Source: Lachnospiraceae bacterium
GTDB taxonomy: Bacteria; Bacillota; Clostridia; Lachnospirales; Lachnospiraceae
DNA: 64,000 bases
Assembly (NCBI GenBank): GCA_022792335.1
Contig: JAAWAV010000021.1
Location: 1-64,000, forward strand
Direction of reading: 5' to 3'
The notes under the pieces were generated by a model. It was not told where the DNA came from, searched no databases, and was given only the letters and a program-made list of their open reading frames with translations. Both the position numbers and the translations under genes were made by a program. Position 1 is the stretch's first letter; each line of letters opens with the position of its first letter. Of the stretch, positions 33,085 to 40,604 are shown piece by piece.

Positions 33085-34116
33085 CTACTTCCACATGAAC
33101 GGCGGATAAGCATCCAGGTCGCCCCGGATATAACGCGCCAGGAGCAGCGCCTGTGCATAAGCCGCCATTCCCCATTCCATTTTTACTTCCAGAAACGGAT
33201 GTTTGATGCTTTCCTGCTTTCTTGCCTGCCAGGCCGATAATACCGCTTTCCTCGTGTCGTCATCCATAATGACCGCTCCATTCTCCTTCCTAAAAAATCC
33301 AGAAGGCGAAACAATTCTCTTGTTAATCAAAGAAAGCACAAAGCGGTCTGCGTATACTGGACGCAGTTCTTCCATAAGATCCAACGCCAGAGAAGCTCTT
33401 CCTGGGCGGTCCGTATGCAGAAAACCCACATACGGATCAAGACCCACAGTTTCCAGTGCAGCCGCAGTCATATGGGCCAACAGAGTATAAGTAAATGAAA
33501 GCAGCGCATTGACCTCGTCCAGCGGAGGCCGTCGGTTCCTTCCCCTGAAGGAAAACGTTTCTTTTTGCTGAAGAATCAGTTCGTCGAACACGGAAAAATA
33601 CAGACTCGCCGCCTCCCCCTCGATCCCCCGAAGAGTTTCCATAGAATCACAGATCTGTACGGCTTTCAACGCATTTTTTAATCTGCCGGAGACCAGTTTC
33701 AGCCGCTCCACGTCCACCCGCATAGCATGGTCTCTCGTCGCCCGCTCCAGCACCCATCTTCCATTAAACAGCTTTCCGCTAATGAAGCTTTTTGCGATAT
33801 CCAGACTGCTCTCTGTATCCTCCGACAGAAAATACTGCCTTTTGCGAAGCAGAACGTTTCCCCGGCTCTCGCCGGAAACTCTTGCAAGAAAGCGGCCGGA
33901 CCGGGAAAGAAACGAAAGCGCCACGTTCCGCTTTGCACAGGCTCCCATCAGGGCCGGACTGGCGCCGGCAAAGCCAAGGGTCACAATGGCCTCCAGGTTA
34001 TGGAGCGGTATCCTTCCCACTTCTTCACCCTCTGACAGGACGACCACATTTTCTCCGTCCAGCGACAGATATCGGTCAGGAGAAGTCACATATAATGTAT
34101 TCAGAAGTCTCTTCAA
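33085..34116 (-). CDS. cas1: CRISPR-associated Cas1 integrase (type I-C)
   Basis: The spacer integrase, 343 residues, a normal length. N-terminal beta domain LYVTSPDRYLSLDGENVVVL, helical catalytic domain with the metal ligands in IEGEAASLYFSVFDELI (Glu), GFLHTDRPGRASLALDLMEE (His and Asp/Glu) as in I-C Cas1. Start at 34116 overlaps the cas4 stop by four bases (ATGA), so expression is translationally coupled. Together with Cas2 and Cas4 it forms the adaptation module of the locus. Confidence 0.97.
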   Translation of the reverse strand: MKRLLNTLYVTSPDRYLSLDGENVVVLSEGEEVGRIPLHNLEAIVTLGFAGASPALMGACAKRNVALSFLSRSGRFLARVSGESRGNVLLRKRQYFLSEDTESSLDIAKSFISGKLFNGRWVLERATRDHAMRVDVERLKLVSGRLKNALKAVQICDSMETLRGIEGEAASLYFSVFDELILQQKETFSFRGRNRRPPLDEVNALLSFTYTLLAHMTAAALETVGLDPYVGFLHTDRPGRASLALDLMEELRPVYADRFVLSLINKRIVSPSGFFRKENGAVIMDDDTRKAVLSAWQARKQESIKHPFLEVKMEWGMAAYAQALLLARYIRGDLDAYPPFMWK

Positions 34117-34799
34117 TCTTCATCCTCCTTCACCCGTCTGGAAATATATTCTTTTGCCGATCTCTTTTTCATTAACTGGGGCAGGCAAAGATCTTTCAGC
34201 GAACAGGCATTGCAGGCTTTCGTTCTCTTTACCATCGGCGTATGCTTCCGCTCATAATACTGATGCATCTCCCGAAAGGCATCTTTAACCCGCCTCCGGA
34301 TCTCTTCGCCCAGTGGCACCTCGATCCGCCGCCTGATCTCCCCGTAGAATAGATATCCTTTCCTGATCTCACATCCGAGCATTTCCTCCAGGCACATGGC
34401 CTGGGCCGCCATCTGGAGGATGTCCGTTTCCTCCTCCTTTGGCTGACCTTTCTTATATTCTACCGGATATACCAGATATCTGCCCTCCCGTCCCCGCAAA
34501 GGAATCCCGTCTCCATCTGTCCGGTGAAATTCAACGATGTCGCAGACACCGTTTGTACCAAGGGTTCTGGAAAACACGGGCATCCCCCTGGAAATCAGGA
34601 TATCTCCCCTTTTTTCCGTGGAATAACCGTCGTGGGCTTTTTTATGGAACAGCTTTCCCTCCACAGTTCTCAGATTCTCTTCCCACTGCTGTTCCAAATG
34701 GATCAATGCCCACTGCCTTCTGCAGAATAAAAAATGTTGGATGCCGGAGAGCATCAAATAATCCTCTTCCTCATATCCATTCAGTTCTTCCGAATACAT
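34113..34799 (-). CDS. cas4: CRISPR-associated Cas4 exonuclease
   Basis: A 228-residue RecB-like Fe-S nuclease that trims prespacers and selects the PAM together with Cas1 and Cas2 in type I-C. The cysteine ligands lie in HFLFCRRQWALIHLE (N-terminal) and ACNACSLKDLCLPQL (C-terminal cluster); the nuclease residues are in GVCDIVEF and VYPVEYKKGQPKEEE (PVEYKKG). Start ATG at 34799, overlapping the 3' end of cas7 by 19 bases. Confidence 0.95.
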   Translation of the reverse strand: MYSEELNGYEEEDYLMLSGIQHFLFCRRQWALIHLEQQWEENLRTVEGKLFHKKAHDGYSTEKRGDILISRGMPVFSRTLGTNGVCDIVEFHRTDGDGIPLRGREGRYLVYPVEYKKGQPKEEETDILQMAAQAMCLEEMLGCEIRKGYLFYGEIRRRIEVPLGEEIRRRVKDAFREMHQYYERKHTPMVKRTKACNACSLKDLCLPQLMKKRSAKEYISRRVKEDED

Positions 34800-35671
34800 G
34801 TCACTCCTTCCGGAATCTGTTCTTCACAGACGGTCACTTCATAATCTCCATAGCATCGGGGCTGCATTTCGGCTTTCCTCTTTTTCACCTTCACGGCGTC
34901 AAACAATTTATGGGCCGGCGCATCGCCAAGCTCTGAATGATGTTTGAAAATGATCAGCTCCCGGACTGCCATTTTTCCTCTGGCCGCCGAACGGTCATGT
35001 TCAAACATATTTAAAATCGCTTCCCACAAAAGCTCCGTATCCGCTTCACTGAATCCTGTCACCTTCCTTGCCAGATTGGCAGACACAAATCCCTCCGCCC
35101 GATACAATCCGTAGGGGACGATCTCCTTTCTTCCCATCTCCGTTTTCTTTTTCTCCGCATCCTTTTCCGTAGTAATGGCAACTCTCGTTATGGTCAGGCT
35201 CTGTGGCACGATGGGATCCACTGACCGGGCAAAACCAAACTGTACCGGCCCCCTCACCTGCCCGCAGTTTAAATTGGCTTTGACGAAGGTGGTCATGACT
35301 GCCCCAAAGGCTCGGATATCGAAAAATCGGGAGCACATAAAGTCCCGGATCCTCCGGTCCAGCTCCGGGTCGTCCTTTTTTAACGCCGGGATCTTTTTTT
35401 CATCGATGGATAATTCTGCAAAAGCCCCGGCATCCTTGACGTTTAAAGGCGTTCCTTCTTTAATATAAATCTGATATCCCGGATCTTCTTCCTTCACAGT
35501 CTCCACATAGTTGCGGATCTTCCGTTTCAGACAGACGTCGGTTACGATCCCATGCCCCGTATCCAGGTCCACTCTGGGCGCATTTCCATTGTCCGGGTCT
35601 CCATTGGGATTTCCGTTTTCCACGTCGAACAATACCACAAAATCATATCTGTTTCTGATTGCTTCTCCCAT
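34781..35671 (-). CDS. cas7: Type I-C Cas7 (Csd2) Cascade backbone
   Basis: The crRNA-binding backbone subunit of I-C Cascade, normally seven copies per complex. 296 residues; begins RNRYDFVVLFDVENGNPNGD (the family hallmark), followed by GHGIVTDVCLKRKIRNYVE and RFFDIRAFGAVMTT. Start ATG at 35671 two bases after the cas8c stop. All motifs and the length agree with Csd2 of Bacillus and Desulfovibrio type I-C systems. Confidence 0.97.
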   Translation of the reverse strand: MGEAIRNRYDFVVLFDVENGNPNGDPDNGNAPRVDLDTGHGIVTDVCLKRKIRNYVETVKEEDPGYQIYIKEGTPLNVKDAGAFAELSIDEKKIPALKKDDPELDRRIRDFMCSRFFDIRAFGAVMTTFVKANLNCGQVRGPVQFGFARSVDPIVPQSLTITRVAITTEKDAEKKKTEMGRKEIVPYGLYRAEGFVSANLARKVTGFSEADTELLWEAILNMFEHDRSAARGKMAVRELIIFKHHSELGDAPAHKLFDAVKVKKRKAEMQPRCYGDYEVTVCEEQIPEGVTCIRKN

Positions 35672-35673
35672 AG

Positions 35674-36063
35674 TTAAGCCTCCTCTTTCTTTTCGTATCT
35701 TGTCTGTGTCTGGTGATAATATCCGAGCATAAATACTGCCTGTTCCTCCGGGCCGAACTGCCTGGGAACCGGAGCCTCCAGCCGGCCGATAATTTCTACG
35801 ATTTGCATTTCCAGTTTGTCCGCCAGTTCCGGTCTATCCCGTTTCAGCTTTTTCATATGGCTTTCTTTTAACTTCAAAAGTGGCGCGAATGCTAAAACTG
35901 GCGTACAGCACATACTGTTTAAATAGCGATCTTTAATTGTCGTGTTTAAAGGATCTTTCTGGGAATCCTTTCCTTTTGCCGCCGTCACCTGCACATTCTC
36001 CAGCAGAGAAAACAGCCGTCCCAAAAGATACGCCTGATGATTCGTCTCCATGTTCAGTCCCAC
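35674..36063 (-). CDS. cas11c: Cas11c small subunit from an internal start within cas8c
   Basis: In type I-C, the small subunit Cas11c is translated from an internal site in the 3' third of cas8c. Here AAGGAGGG (36071-36078) lies seven bases before an in-frame GTG at 36063, a near-ideal ribosome binding site inside the coding sequence. Translation from it (VGLNMETNHQAYLLGRLFSL) gives 129 residues, the expected Cas11c size, sharing the Cas8c stop. A second in-frame ATG lies four codons later. It would line the R-loop side of Cascade. Existence of the product is inferred, not shown. Confidence 0.8.
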   Translation of the reverse strand: MGLNMETNHQAYLLGRLFSLLENVQVTAAKGKDSQKDPLNTTIKDRYLNSMCCTPVLAFAPLLKLKESHMKKLKRDRPELADKLEMQIVEIIGRLEAPVPRQFGPEEQAVFMLGYYHQTQTRYEKKEEA

Positions 36064-37407
36064 GCTACATCCCTCCTTATTTTTATCACTCATGCTGTTT
36101 TTCCATAAATATGCTTTCAACATAGCCGCCCGCTTCCAGTTTAGATCATGGTCTGCCCGGATTCTCCGCAAAGTACAAAAAAGCAGTTCCTCCGGATATC
36201 TGGAATCCATAAGGACCGACTGGAAAAAGGCCGTCGTCAAGGTCGGAAGCTTGTCCTTCCCTCCTGGAGCCTTCATTTCATCCAGTATCACCCAAACAGG
36301 CAGGTAAGGCTTTTTTACAAACGCCGGAAGAACGATCTCCAGCCGTTTCTCGTGGGCCCGGATATTGGCCAGCCATCTCCCAAACTGGTCTTTCAAAAAG
36401 AAGCGTACTGAAAGTCGGGCCGCATTGGGAGAAAGGCCCAGGATATAAAACAGATGATCCGGCCGAAGCTCCTGATCTTTCCACTCCACCTTTTCGCCCC
36501 GGCACAGCTTTTTAAGCGCTGCCTGGACATCCGCGTCCCGGATAGAATCCTCCTGATTTAAATATGCCATCAAAATATCCTGATGAACCGTATTTCCCTC
36601 GAAGGCCCAGCCAACCACCGTCACATCCCCCGCCCTAAAAACCCGTTGTGAATCCGACAAAAGATAATTGAGAGCTGCGCCATAGGCTCTGGCCGCACTT
36701 TCTCCAGTCTGTGCGTTTCCTCCATTCTCCATCTCATAAGAACAAAACGCCTCCGCATTGAAAGATACCAGCGACGCTCCGCTGGACTGGGCCCCCCATA
36801 CCCCCTTGATTAAGGGATGGAGCCTTGCGATCGGCTCCCGCTTTCCGGTCACCAGGCAGATTCCCGATTCTCCATCCTTCTCCCGGTTCCTGTACTGTTC
36901 CCAGGCCTCCCGGATTTCAGGATTTTCCGCCACCGGCTTCCCTTCATAATAAAAGACCAGATTTGCACCTTTTTGAAGCTCCTCCATTTCTGGCTTCAGT
37001 ACTTCATGTTCCGAGATACATTTGGGATTCCAACTGCCAAAAAAATTTTTCACTGCCTCCGCCGCTTCCGTATGCACCTCTTCCAAAAGCTCCAGGTGTT
37101 TTTTTTGTGACGCGGCAAACCGTTCCATCGCCTTCTCTGGCTTTCCTCCGCCGTCCGTTCCCAGAAGGTATCCGGCGTTGTCCCAGAGGAAAAATGCCAG
37201 CACCCCGCTTGTCCTTGTCTGGTGCTCTGGTACTCTCATCTTCCGAGGCTTTCCATTCTCGTCCTTCAGAGAAAGAAGCTGTCGGATCTCTCCGTCTTTC
37301 CCAAGCAGGATTCCGTAAGACACCTTTTCATCCATCCAGCCAGGGGCGCCGATCTTCCCCTGCTTCACAAGTTTTTCATATAGTCTTGTAAGTTCATAAA
37401 AGATCAC
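35674..37407 (-). CDS. cas8c: Type I-C Cas8c (Csd1) large subunit
   Basis: The 577-residue large Cascade subunit, which recognises the TTC PAM and initiates R-loop formation. Family regions: GAPGWMDEKVSYGILLGKDG near the N terminus, SGVLAFFLWDNAGYLLG and SGASLVSFNAEAFCSYEMEN, then LGLSPNAARLSVRFFLKDQF. The last 129 residues are probably also made separately as Cas11c (see that entry). Its ATG overlaps the cas5 stop by four bases and cas7 starts two bases after its stop, a tightly coupled set. Confidence 0.95.
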   Translation of the reverse strand: MIFYELTRLYEKLVKQGKIGAPGWMDEKVSYGILLGKDGEIRQLLSLKDENGKPRKMRVPEHQTRTSGVLAFFLWDNAGYLLGTDGGGKPEKAMERFAASQKKHLELLEEVHTEAAEAVKNFFGSWNPKCISEHEVLKPEMEELQKGANLVFYYEGKPVAENPEIREAWEQYRNREKDGESGICLVTGKREPIARLHPLIKGVWGAQSSGASLVSFNAEAFCSYEMENGGNAQTGESAARAYGAALNYLLSDSQRVFRAGDVTVVGWAFEGNTVHQDILMAYLNQEDSIRDADVQAALKKLCRGEKVEWKDQELRPDHLFYILGLSPNAARLSVRFFLKDQFGRWLANIRAHEKRLEIVLPAFVKKPYLPVWVILDEMKAPGGKDKLPTLTTAFFQSVLMDSRYPEELLFCTLRRIRADHDLNWKRAAMLKAYLWKNSMSDKNKEGCSVGLNMETNHQAYLLGRLFSLLENVQVTAAKGKDSQKDPLNTTIKDRYLNSMCCTPVLAFAPLLKLKESHMKKLKRDRPELADKLEMQIVEIIGRLEAPVPRQFGPEEQAVFMLGYYHQTQTRYEKKEEA

Positions 37408-38084
37408 CGGAGCACCTCGCTTTCCGAAAGGTCCAAAACTCCGTCCGAAAGTATCGCCCGGAAAAATGTCGGACTAGCGTCATAAACCACGGTTCCGTCT
37501 TTCAGTTTGCGGGAACTGTATTCCATGTGGTGGAGCATGAGTCCCAGATCTTTCTCCCGTCCTTTGTATTCCGAATCCGGAACCTCTCCCTCCAACAGTC
37601 TAAAGTGGGCTGGAAACTCCCGGACTCCGAAATAAGGTTGATGGTAGCATTGCCCCTTCCGCGCCCGCCGCTTCAAGATATCCTGGAATTTCCCCGAATT
37701 ATCCGTGTCATTGGCTTCCGGGCCAATGTCAAAATGTGCTTCGATTACGTAGCGGACGTTTTTTAACACAGTAGACGCCCGCTGTACGATATCCGTTTTC
37801 GTATTCAGATAAAGCCCTCCGAACGCTTCTTTCTTGATGATGGTTTTCACTCCGGAGCATCCGATCTTGGACTTCACCTCGTTTCTCCGCACTCCCGCAA
37901 ACTGTATGGCATTTAACACATGGATTCGGTCGATCTGATAATGCAGGCCCGGATGCCAGAATATGGCCTCCAGAATCCCGACTGCCGCTCCCGGTGTCAT
38001 AACGTCGTAGCTATACCGCTCCGTCTTAAGCTCCGGCCTGGTAAAGCATGCGTAATCTCCCCATACCTCCAGTTTTATGGACAT
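37404..38084 (-). CDS. cas5c: Type I-C Cas5 (Cas5d) crRNA-processing endonuclease
   Basis: In type I-C, Cas5d replaces Cas6, cutting pre-crRNA at the base of the repeat hairpin and staying bound to the 5' handle. The 226-residue protein begins SIKLEVWGDYACFTRPELKT, with VMTPGAAVGILEAIFWHPGL in the RAMP fold and candidate catalytic Lys/His/Tyr residues in SGVKTIIKKEAF and CYHQPYFGVREFPAHF. Start ATG 38084, 17 bases after cas3. Its ATGA overlap with cas8c indicates coupling. Confidence 0.95.
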   Translation of the reverse strand: MSIKLEVWGDYACFTRPELKTERYSYDVMTPGAAVGILEAIFWHPGLHYQIDRIHVLNAIQFAGVRRNEVKSKIGCSGVKTIIKKEAFGGLYLNTKTDIVQRASTVLKNVRYVIEAHFDIGPEANDTDNSGKFQDILKRRARKGQCYHQPYFGVREFPAHFRLLEGEVPDSEYKGREKDLGLMLHHMEYSSRKLKDGTVVYDASPTFFRAILSDGVLDLSESEVLR

Positions 38085-38101
38085 GTCTTTCCTCCTTTCT
38101 C

Positions 38102-40234
38102 TTACACAAAAATTGCAGCGCCTTCCTCCTCCGAAAAGGTAAGGCCGGCACGTTTATCATACAGTTTCTCATTTATTAAAACTGCCGTTCCCTGAATCAG
38201 CTCTATATCTCCCAACCGCAAGAGTTCCCGGTAATGAGGTTCGTAGACATTCACGCTGTATCTCCCCAATTTTCGGAAAAGCCCCCCGCCTGTCTGCCCG
38301 CCCCGAAGCTTTCGGACCAGTTCTTTTCCCTCTTCCTTCCAGGGAATATAAACCGTATCCGTATCCTCATTGATCAGCCGGAAGGTTTTCGCAATCTCCC
38401 GGAACGCATACTGCTCCACCTTCTCCATGATCTTTTTTCGATCCAGGTTTTCCTTCCCCCGAAGCTCCCTCCAGAAGCGGAAATAGGCTTCAATCGCCTC
38501 CAGGCTGTCCCATTCCTTATACTCCTCCATAATACAGCGAGCCACCTTCACCTGCTGACTGATGGAATCCGGAAGCCTGCCGCCCTCCAGGGAGAACACC
38601 TCCACGATGCTTTCCTCCGGTTTCCCCATTCCGTTCCGGTTACACCGGCCCGCCGCCTGCAAGATCGAGTCCAGCCCGGCCTGTTCCCTGAGCACATACT
38701 GGAAGTCCAGATCCACGCCCGCTTCCACCAGGGAGGTGGCGATCACAAGGCAGGGAAGGTTTTCTTCAAGCCGCCTTTTAATCTCAGAAAGTACTTCTTC
38801 CCTGTGAGCCGGGACCATCATCGTTGTCAGATGAAAACACTCTTCCCGTCTTTCCAACAGTTCATACAGCCTCCTTGCTGTCCGCTTCGTATTGACAATG
38901 CAGAGCGCCTGTCTGTGGGACTTCAGTTTTTCCGCAATTTTTTCCAGTGGCAACGCCCCTCCATTCACGAACGTGACCCGTTTCAGCCGTTCAAACTGCT
39001 TTTTCGTGTCTTTCGTAATCTCCTCCGGCTCTGTCCCCTTTGGAAATGTAATTGCCGGCTGAGTCGCCGTGCAAAGAACCTGAGTTGCCCGAAAAAGAGC
39101 AGATAGTTCCTCCATGGCATGGATACAGGGTGTCCAGTAAGCGACCGGAAGCATCTGTACCTCGTCATAAATGATCACGCTGTTCGCGATATTATGGAGT
39201 TTTCTGCACCTGGAAGATTTATTGTGAAACAGAGATTCAAAGAACTGAACTGCCGTCGTTACAACAATCGGCATGTCCCAGTTTTCACTGGCCAGTTGGA
39301 ACGGACTCCACTCCTCCTCAGAACCTGCTTCATAAATCACATTGGAATGATGCTCCAACACATTTTCTTCCCCCAGAATCTCCCGGAATTTCTTTGCCGT
39401 CTGCTCAATGATATTCATATAAGGGATCACATAGATCACTCTGTCCAGTCCCTGAGATACCCCGTGGCGTAACGCCCAGTATAGGCTGCTCACAGTTTTT
39501 CCGCCTCCCGTGGGCACTGTCAGTGTGTAAATTCCCCGCTTCGCTTCCTGCCCATGAGCCGCCACAGTCTGGAGAAGCTCCGAACGCATTCCGTTTATGC
39601 CTGTTTTCCCCATCAGCCAGCCCTGTTCTTTCAACCAGGCTTCCAGCCTCCCCAGCAGTGTTTCCAGACATTCGCCCGTTCCCCTTGACGCTGGTTTTCC
39701 ATTCATAAATTCTTCTGTATTTAAAAAATCAGCGTCCACCAGAGACGAATACAAAAATTTCGTCTCCATGTATCTATCAAAAGTCGTCTGAGAAGGATCC
39801 ATTTCCGGTACATCATGGATATGTAGAAAAGGACAGAGCTCCTCCCATCCGCTGTAGTCCGGAATTTTCCCGGACTGTCCTTTTTTTAAACGTCCCCGGA
39901 CTGTTCCGTCGTCGGTATCCATCTGCCCGCCAAAATCCAACAAGCCGCTGTGATGTCCCATTATACACATAGCCGCCGTCATCTGTCTCCTTTTAAACGC
40001 CTCCAGGGCTCCGGCTGTGGAATGATCACATCTTTCTGTGGACTTCGGATTCCGAAGCCTGGCCTGAAATTCCTCGCTGCATTTCCCAAGATCATGGAAA
40101 CCTCCCGTCAGTTCTCCCAAAGGCTGCTTTCCGAATGCGGCTGCAAATTCCCCCGCTAACTTCGCCGTCTCCTGCAGATGCTCCAAAACAGTCTGTTCTC
40201 TGTCCTCTGCTTTGTGTGCCAGATAAGTTTTCAT
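38102..40234 (-). CDS. cas3: CRISPR-associated Cas3 helicase-nuclease (type I-C)
   Basis: The 710-residue effector nuclease-helicase recruited to Cascade R-loops. N-terminal HD nuclease: HLQETAKL, GGFHDLGKCSEEFQ (HD pair), CDHSTAGAL and MGHHSGL; helicase: YTLTVPTGGGKTVSSLYWAL (Walker A), VIIYDEVQMLP (DExx box, DEVQ), LCTATQPA and VIATSLVEAGVDLDF with QAAGRCNRNG (motif VI). All catalytic residues look intact. First gene of the operon; ATG 40234 follows AAAAGGAGAAAAATGGT. Its 5' leader contains a solo repeat end and the promoter lies at about 40331-40368, overlapped by a match to the crRNA-like RNA at 40438. Confidence 0.97.
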   Translation of the reverse strand: MKTYLAHKAEDREQTVLEHLQETAKLAGEFAAAFGKQPLGELTGGFHDLGKCSEEFQARLRNPKSTERCDHSTAGALEAFKRRQMTAAMCIMGHHSGLLDFGGQMDTDDGTVRGRLKKGQSGKIPDYSGWEELCPFLHIHDVPEMDPSQTTFDRYMETKFLYSSLVDADFLNTEEFMNGKPASRGTGECLETLLGRLEAWLKEQGWLMGKTGINGMRSELLQTVAAHGQEAKRGIYTLTVPTGGGKTVSSLYWALRHGVSQGLDRVIYVIPYMNIIEQTAKKFREILGEENVLEHHSNVIYEAGSEEEWSPFQLASENWDMPIVVTTAVQFFESLFHNKSSRCRKLHNIANSVIIYDEVQMLPVAYWTPCIHAMEELSALFRATQVLCTATQPAITFPKGTEPEEITKDTKKQFERLKRVTFVNGGALPLEKIAEKLKSHRQALCIVNTKRTARRLYELLERREECFHLTTMMVPAHREEVLSEIKRRLEENLPCLVIATSLVEAGVDLDFQYVLREQAGLDSILQAAGRCNRNGMGKPEESIVEVFSLEGGRLPDSISQQVKVARCIMEEYKEWDSLEAIEAYFRFWRELRGKENLDRKKIMEKVEQYAFREIAKTFRLINEDTDTVYIPWKEEGKELVRKLRGGQTGGGLFRKLGRYSVNVYEPHYRELLRLGDIELIQGTAVLINEKLYDKRAGLTFSEEEGAAIFV

Positions 40235-40264
40235 ACCATTTTTCTCCTTTTTCCACGGTCCAGG

Positions 40265-40289
40265 CGTGTGCTCTTGTCAATCGACGGTA
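40265..40289 (+). repeat. Solo end of the dispersed repeat in the cas3 leader
   Basis: CGTGTGCTCTTGTCAATCGA-CGGTA matches the right end of the element at 27514-27790 and lies between the cas promoter and the cas3 ribosome binding site. Confidence 0.7.
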
Positions 40290-40318
40290 GCTGAATGATA
40301 ACATTTTTACATTTAAAT

Positions 40319-40368
40319 TTCAATTAACTTATAATATATAAGATATCATATCTGGAAATAAAAGGCAA
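40319..40368 (-). promoter_or_regulatory. cas operon promoter overlapped by a TTC-flanked pseudo-protospacer
   Basis: On the minus strand several sigma-A-like pairs are possible, e.g. TTGCCT (40363-40368) with TATCTT 17 bases on, or TTATTT with TATATT (40333-40338). On the plus strand TTC (40319-40321) is followed by AATTAACTTATA, which matches the pseudo-spacer of the RNA at 40438 at positions 1-5, 7-11 and 13. Confidence 0.65.
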
Positions 40369-40402
40369 GCAGAATTTGTCGAAATAAATATTTTTTTTAA
40401 CT

Positions 40403-40431
40403 TTGCTTCTCTCTTCTTTCTGTGTTATGAT
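40403..40431 (+). promoter_or_regulatory. Promoter of the crRNA-like RNA
   Basis: TTGCTT (40403-40408), a 17-base spacer, TATGAT (40426-40431). The expected start point, seven bases on, is the G at 40438, the first base of the repeat-like sequence. Confidence 0.75.
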
Positions 40432-40437
40432 AGCTTT

Positions 40438-40550
40438 GTCGTGGAAAAAATATCAGATCCATTTTCCATGTGGATTGAAATAATTATCTTATTAAGCGAG
40501 TGCTTTCCAGCCATGCATCTTTCATGCCGGACCGGACGCACTCTTTTTTT
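40438..40550 (+). ncRNA. CRISPR-repeat-like regulatory RNA (CreR/CreA-like) divergent from cas3
   Basis: Predicted ~113-nt RNA. It begins GTCG like the true repeat, forms a stem TGGAAAA (40442-40448)/TTTTCCA (40462-40468) around a 13-base loop, and continues TGTGGATTGAAAT, so the 12 bases GTGGATTGAAAT (40470-40481), covering the I-C 5' handle, are identical to the array repeat. The pseudo-spacer (from 40482, AATTATCTTATTAAGCGAG) matches a TTC-flanked site in the cas promoter at 11 of its first 13 bases, with mismatches only at 6 and 12. The RNA ends in a GAGTGC/GCACTC hairpin with a T-run. Known relatives are crRNA-like RNAs that guide Cascade to repress cas or toxin genes; function here is inferred. 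Confidence 0.75.
40498..40550 (+). terminator. Terminator of the crRNA-like RNA
   Basis: GAGTGC (40498-40503) pairs with GCACTC (40538-40543), with inner pairing, followed by seven T residues. Confidence 0.75.
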
Positions 40551-40553
40551 ACA

Positions 40554-40599
40554 CAAAAAACCGGCACGGCTGGCAACTCTATGCCAAACCATGCCGGTT
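40554..40599 (-). terminator. Terminator of the spoIIQ-like gene
   Basis: ACCGGCACGGCTGGC pairs with GCCAAACCATGCCGGT (one bulge) just after the stop at 40605; A-run on the plus strand is the U-run on the minus strand. Confidence 0.75.
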
Positions 40600-40604
40600 C
40601 TCCT

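Noticed and set aside
40450-40481. Reading the 40438-40481 sequence as a lone true CRISPR repeat or second array
   Set aside because: Only one repeat-like unit exists, the stem sequence is entirely different and the loop is enlarged; a promoter and terminator frame it as a single RNA instead.
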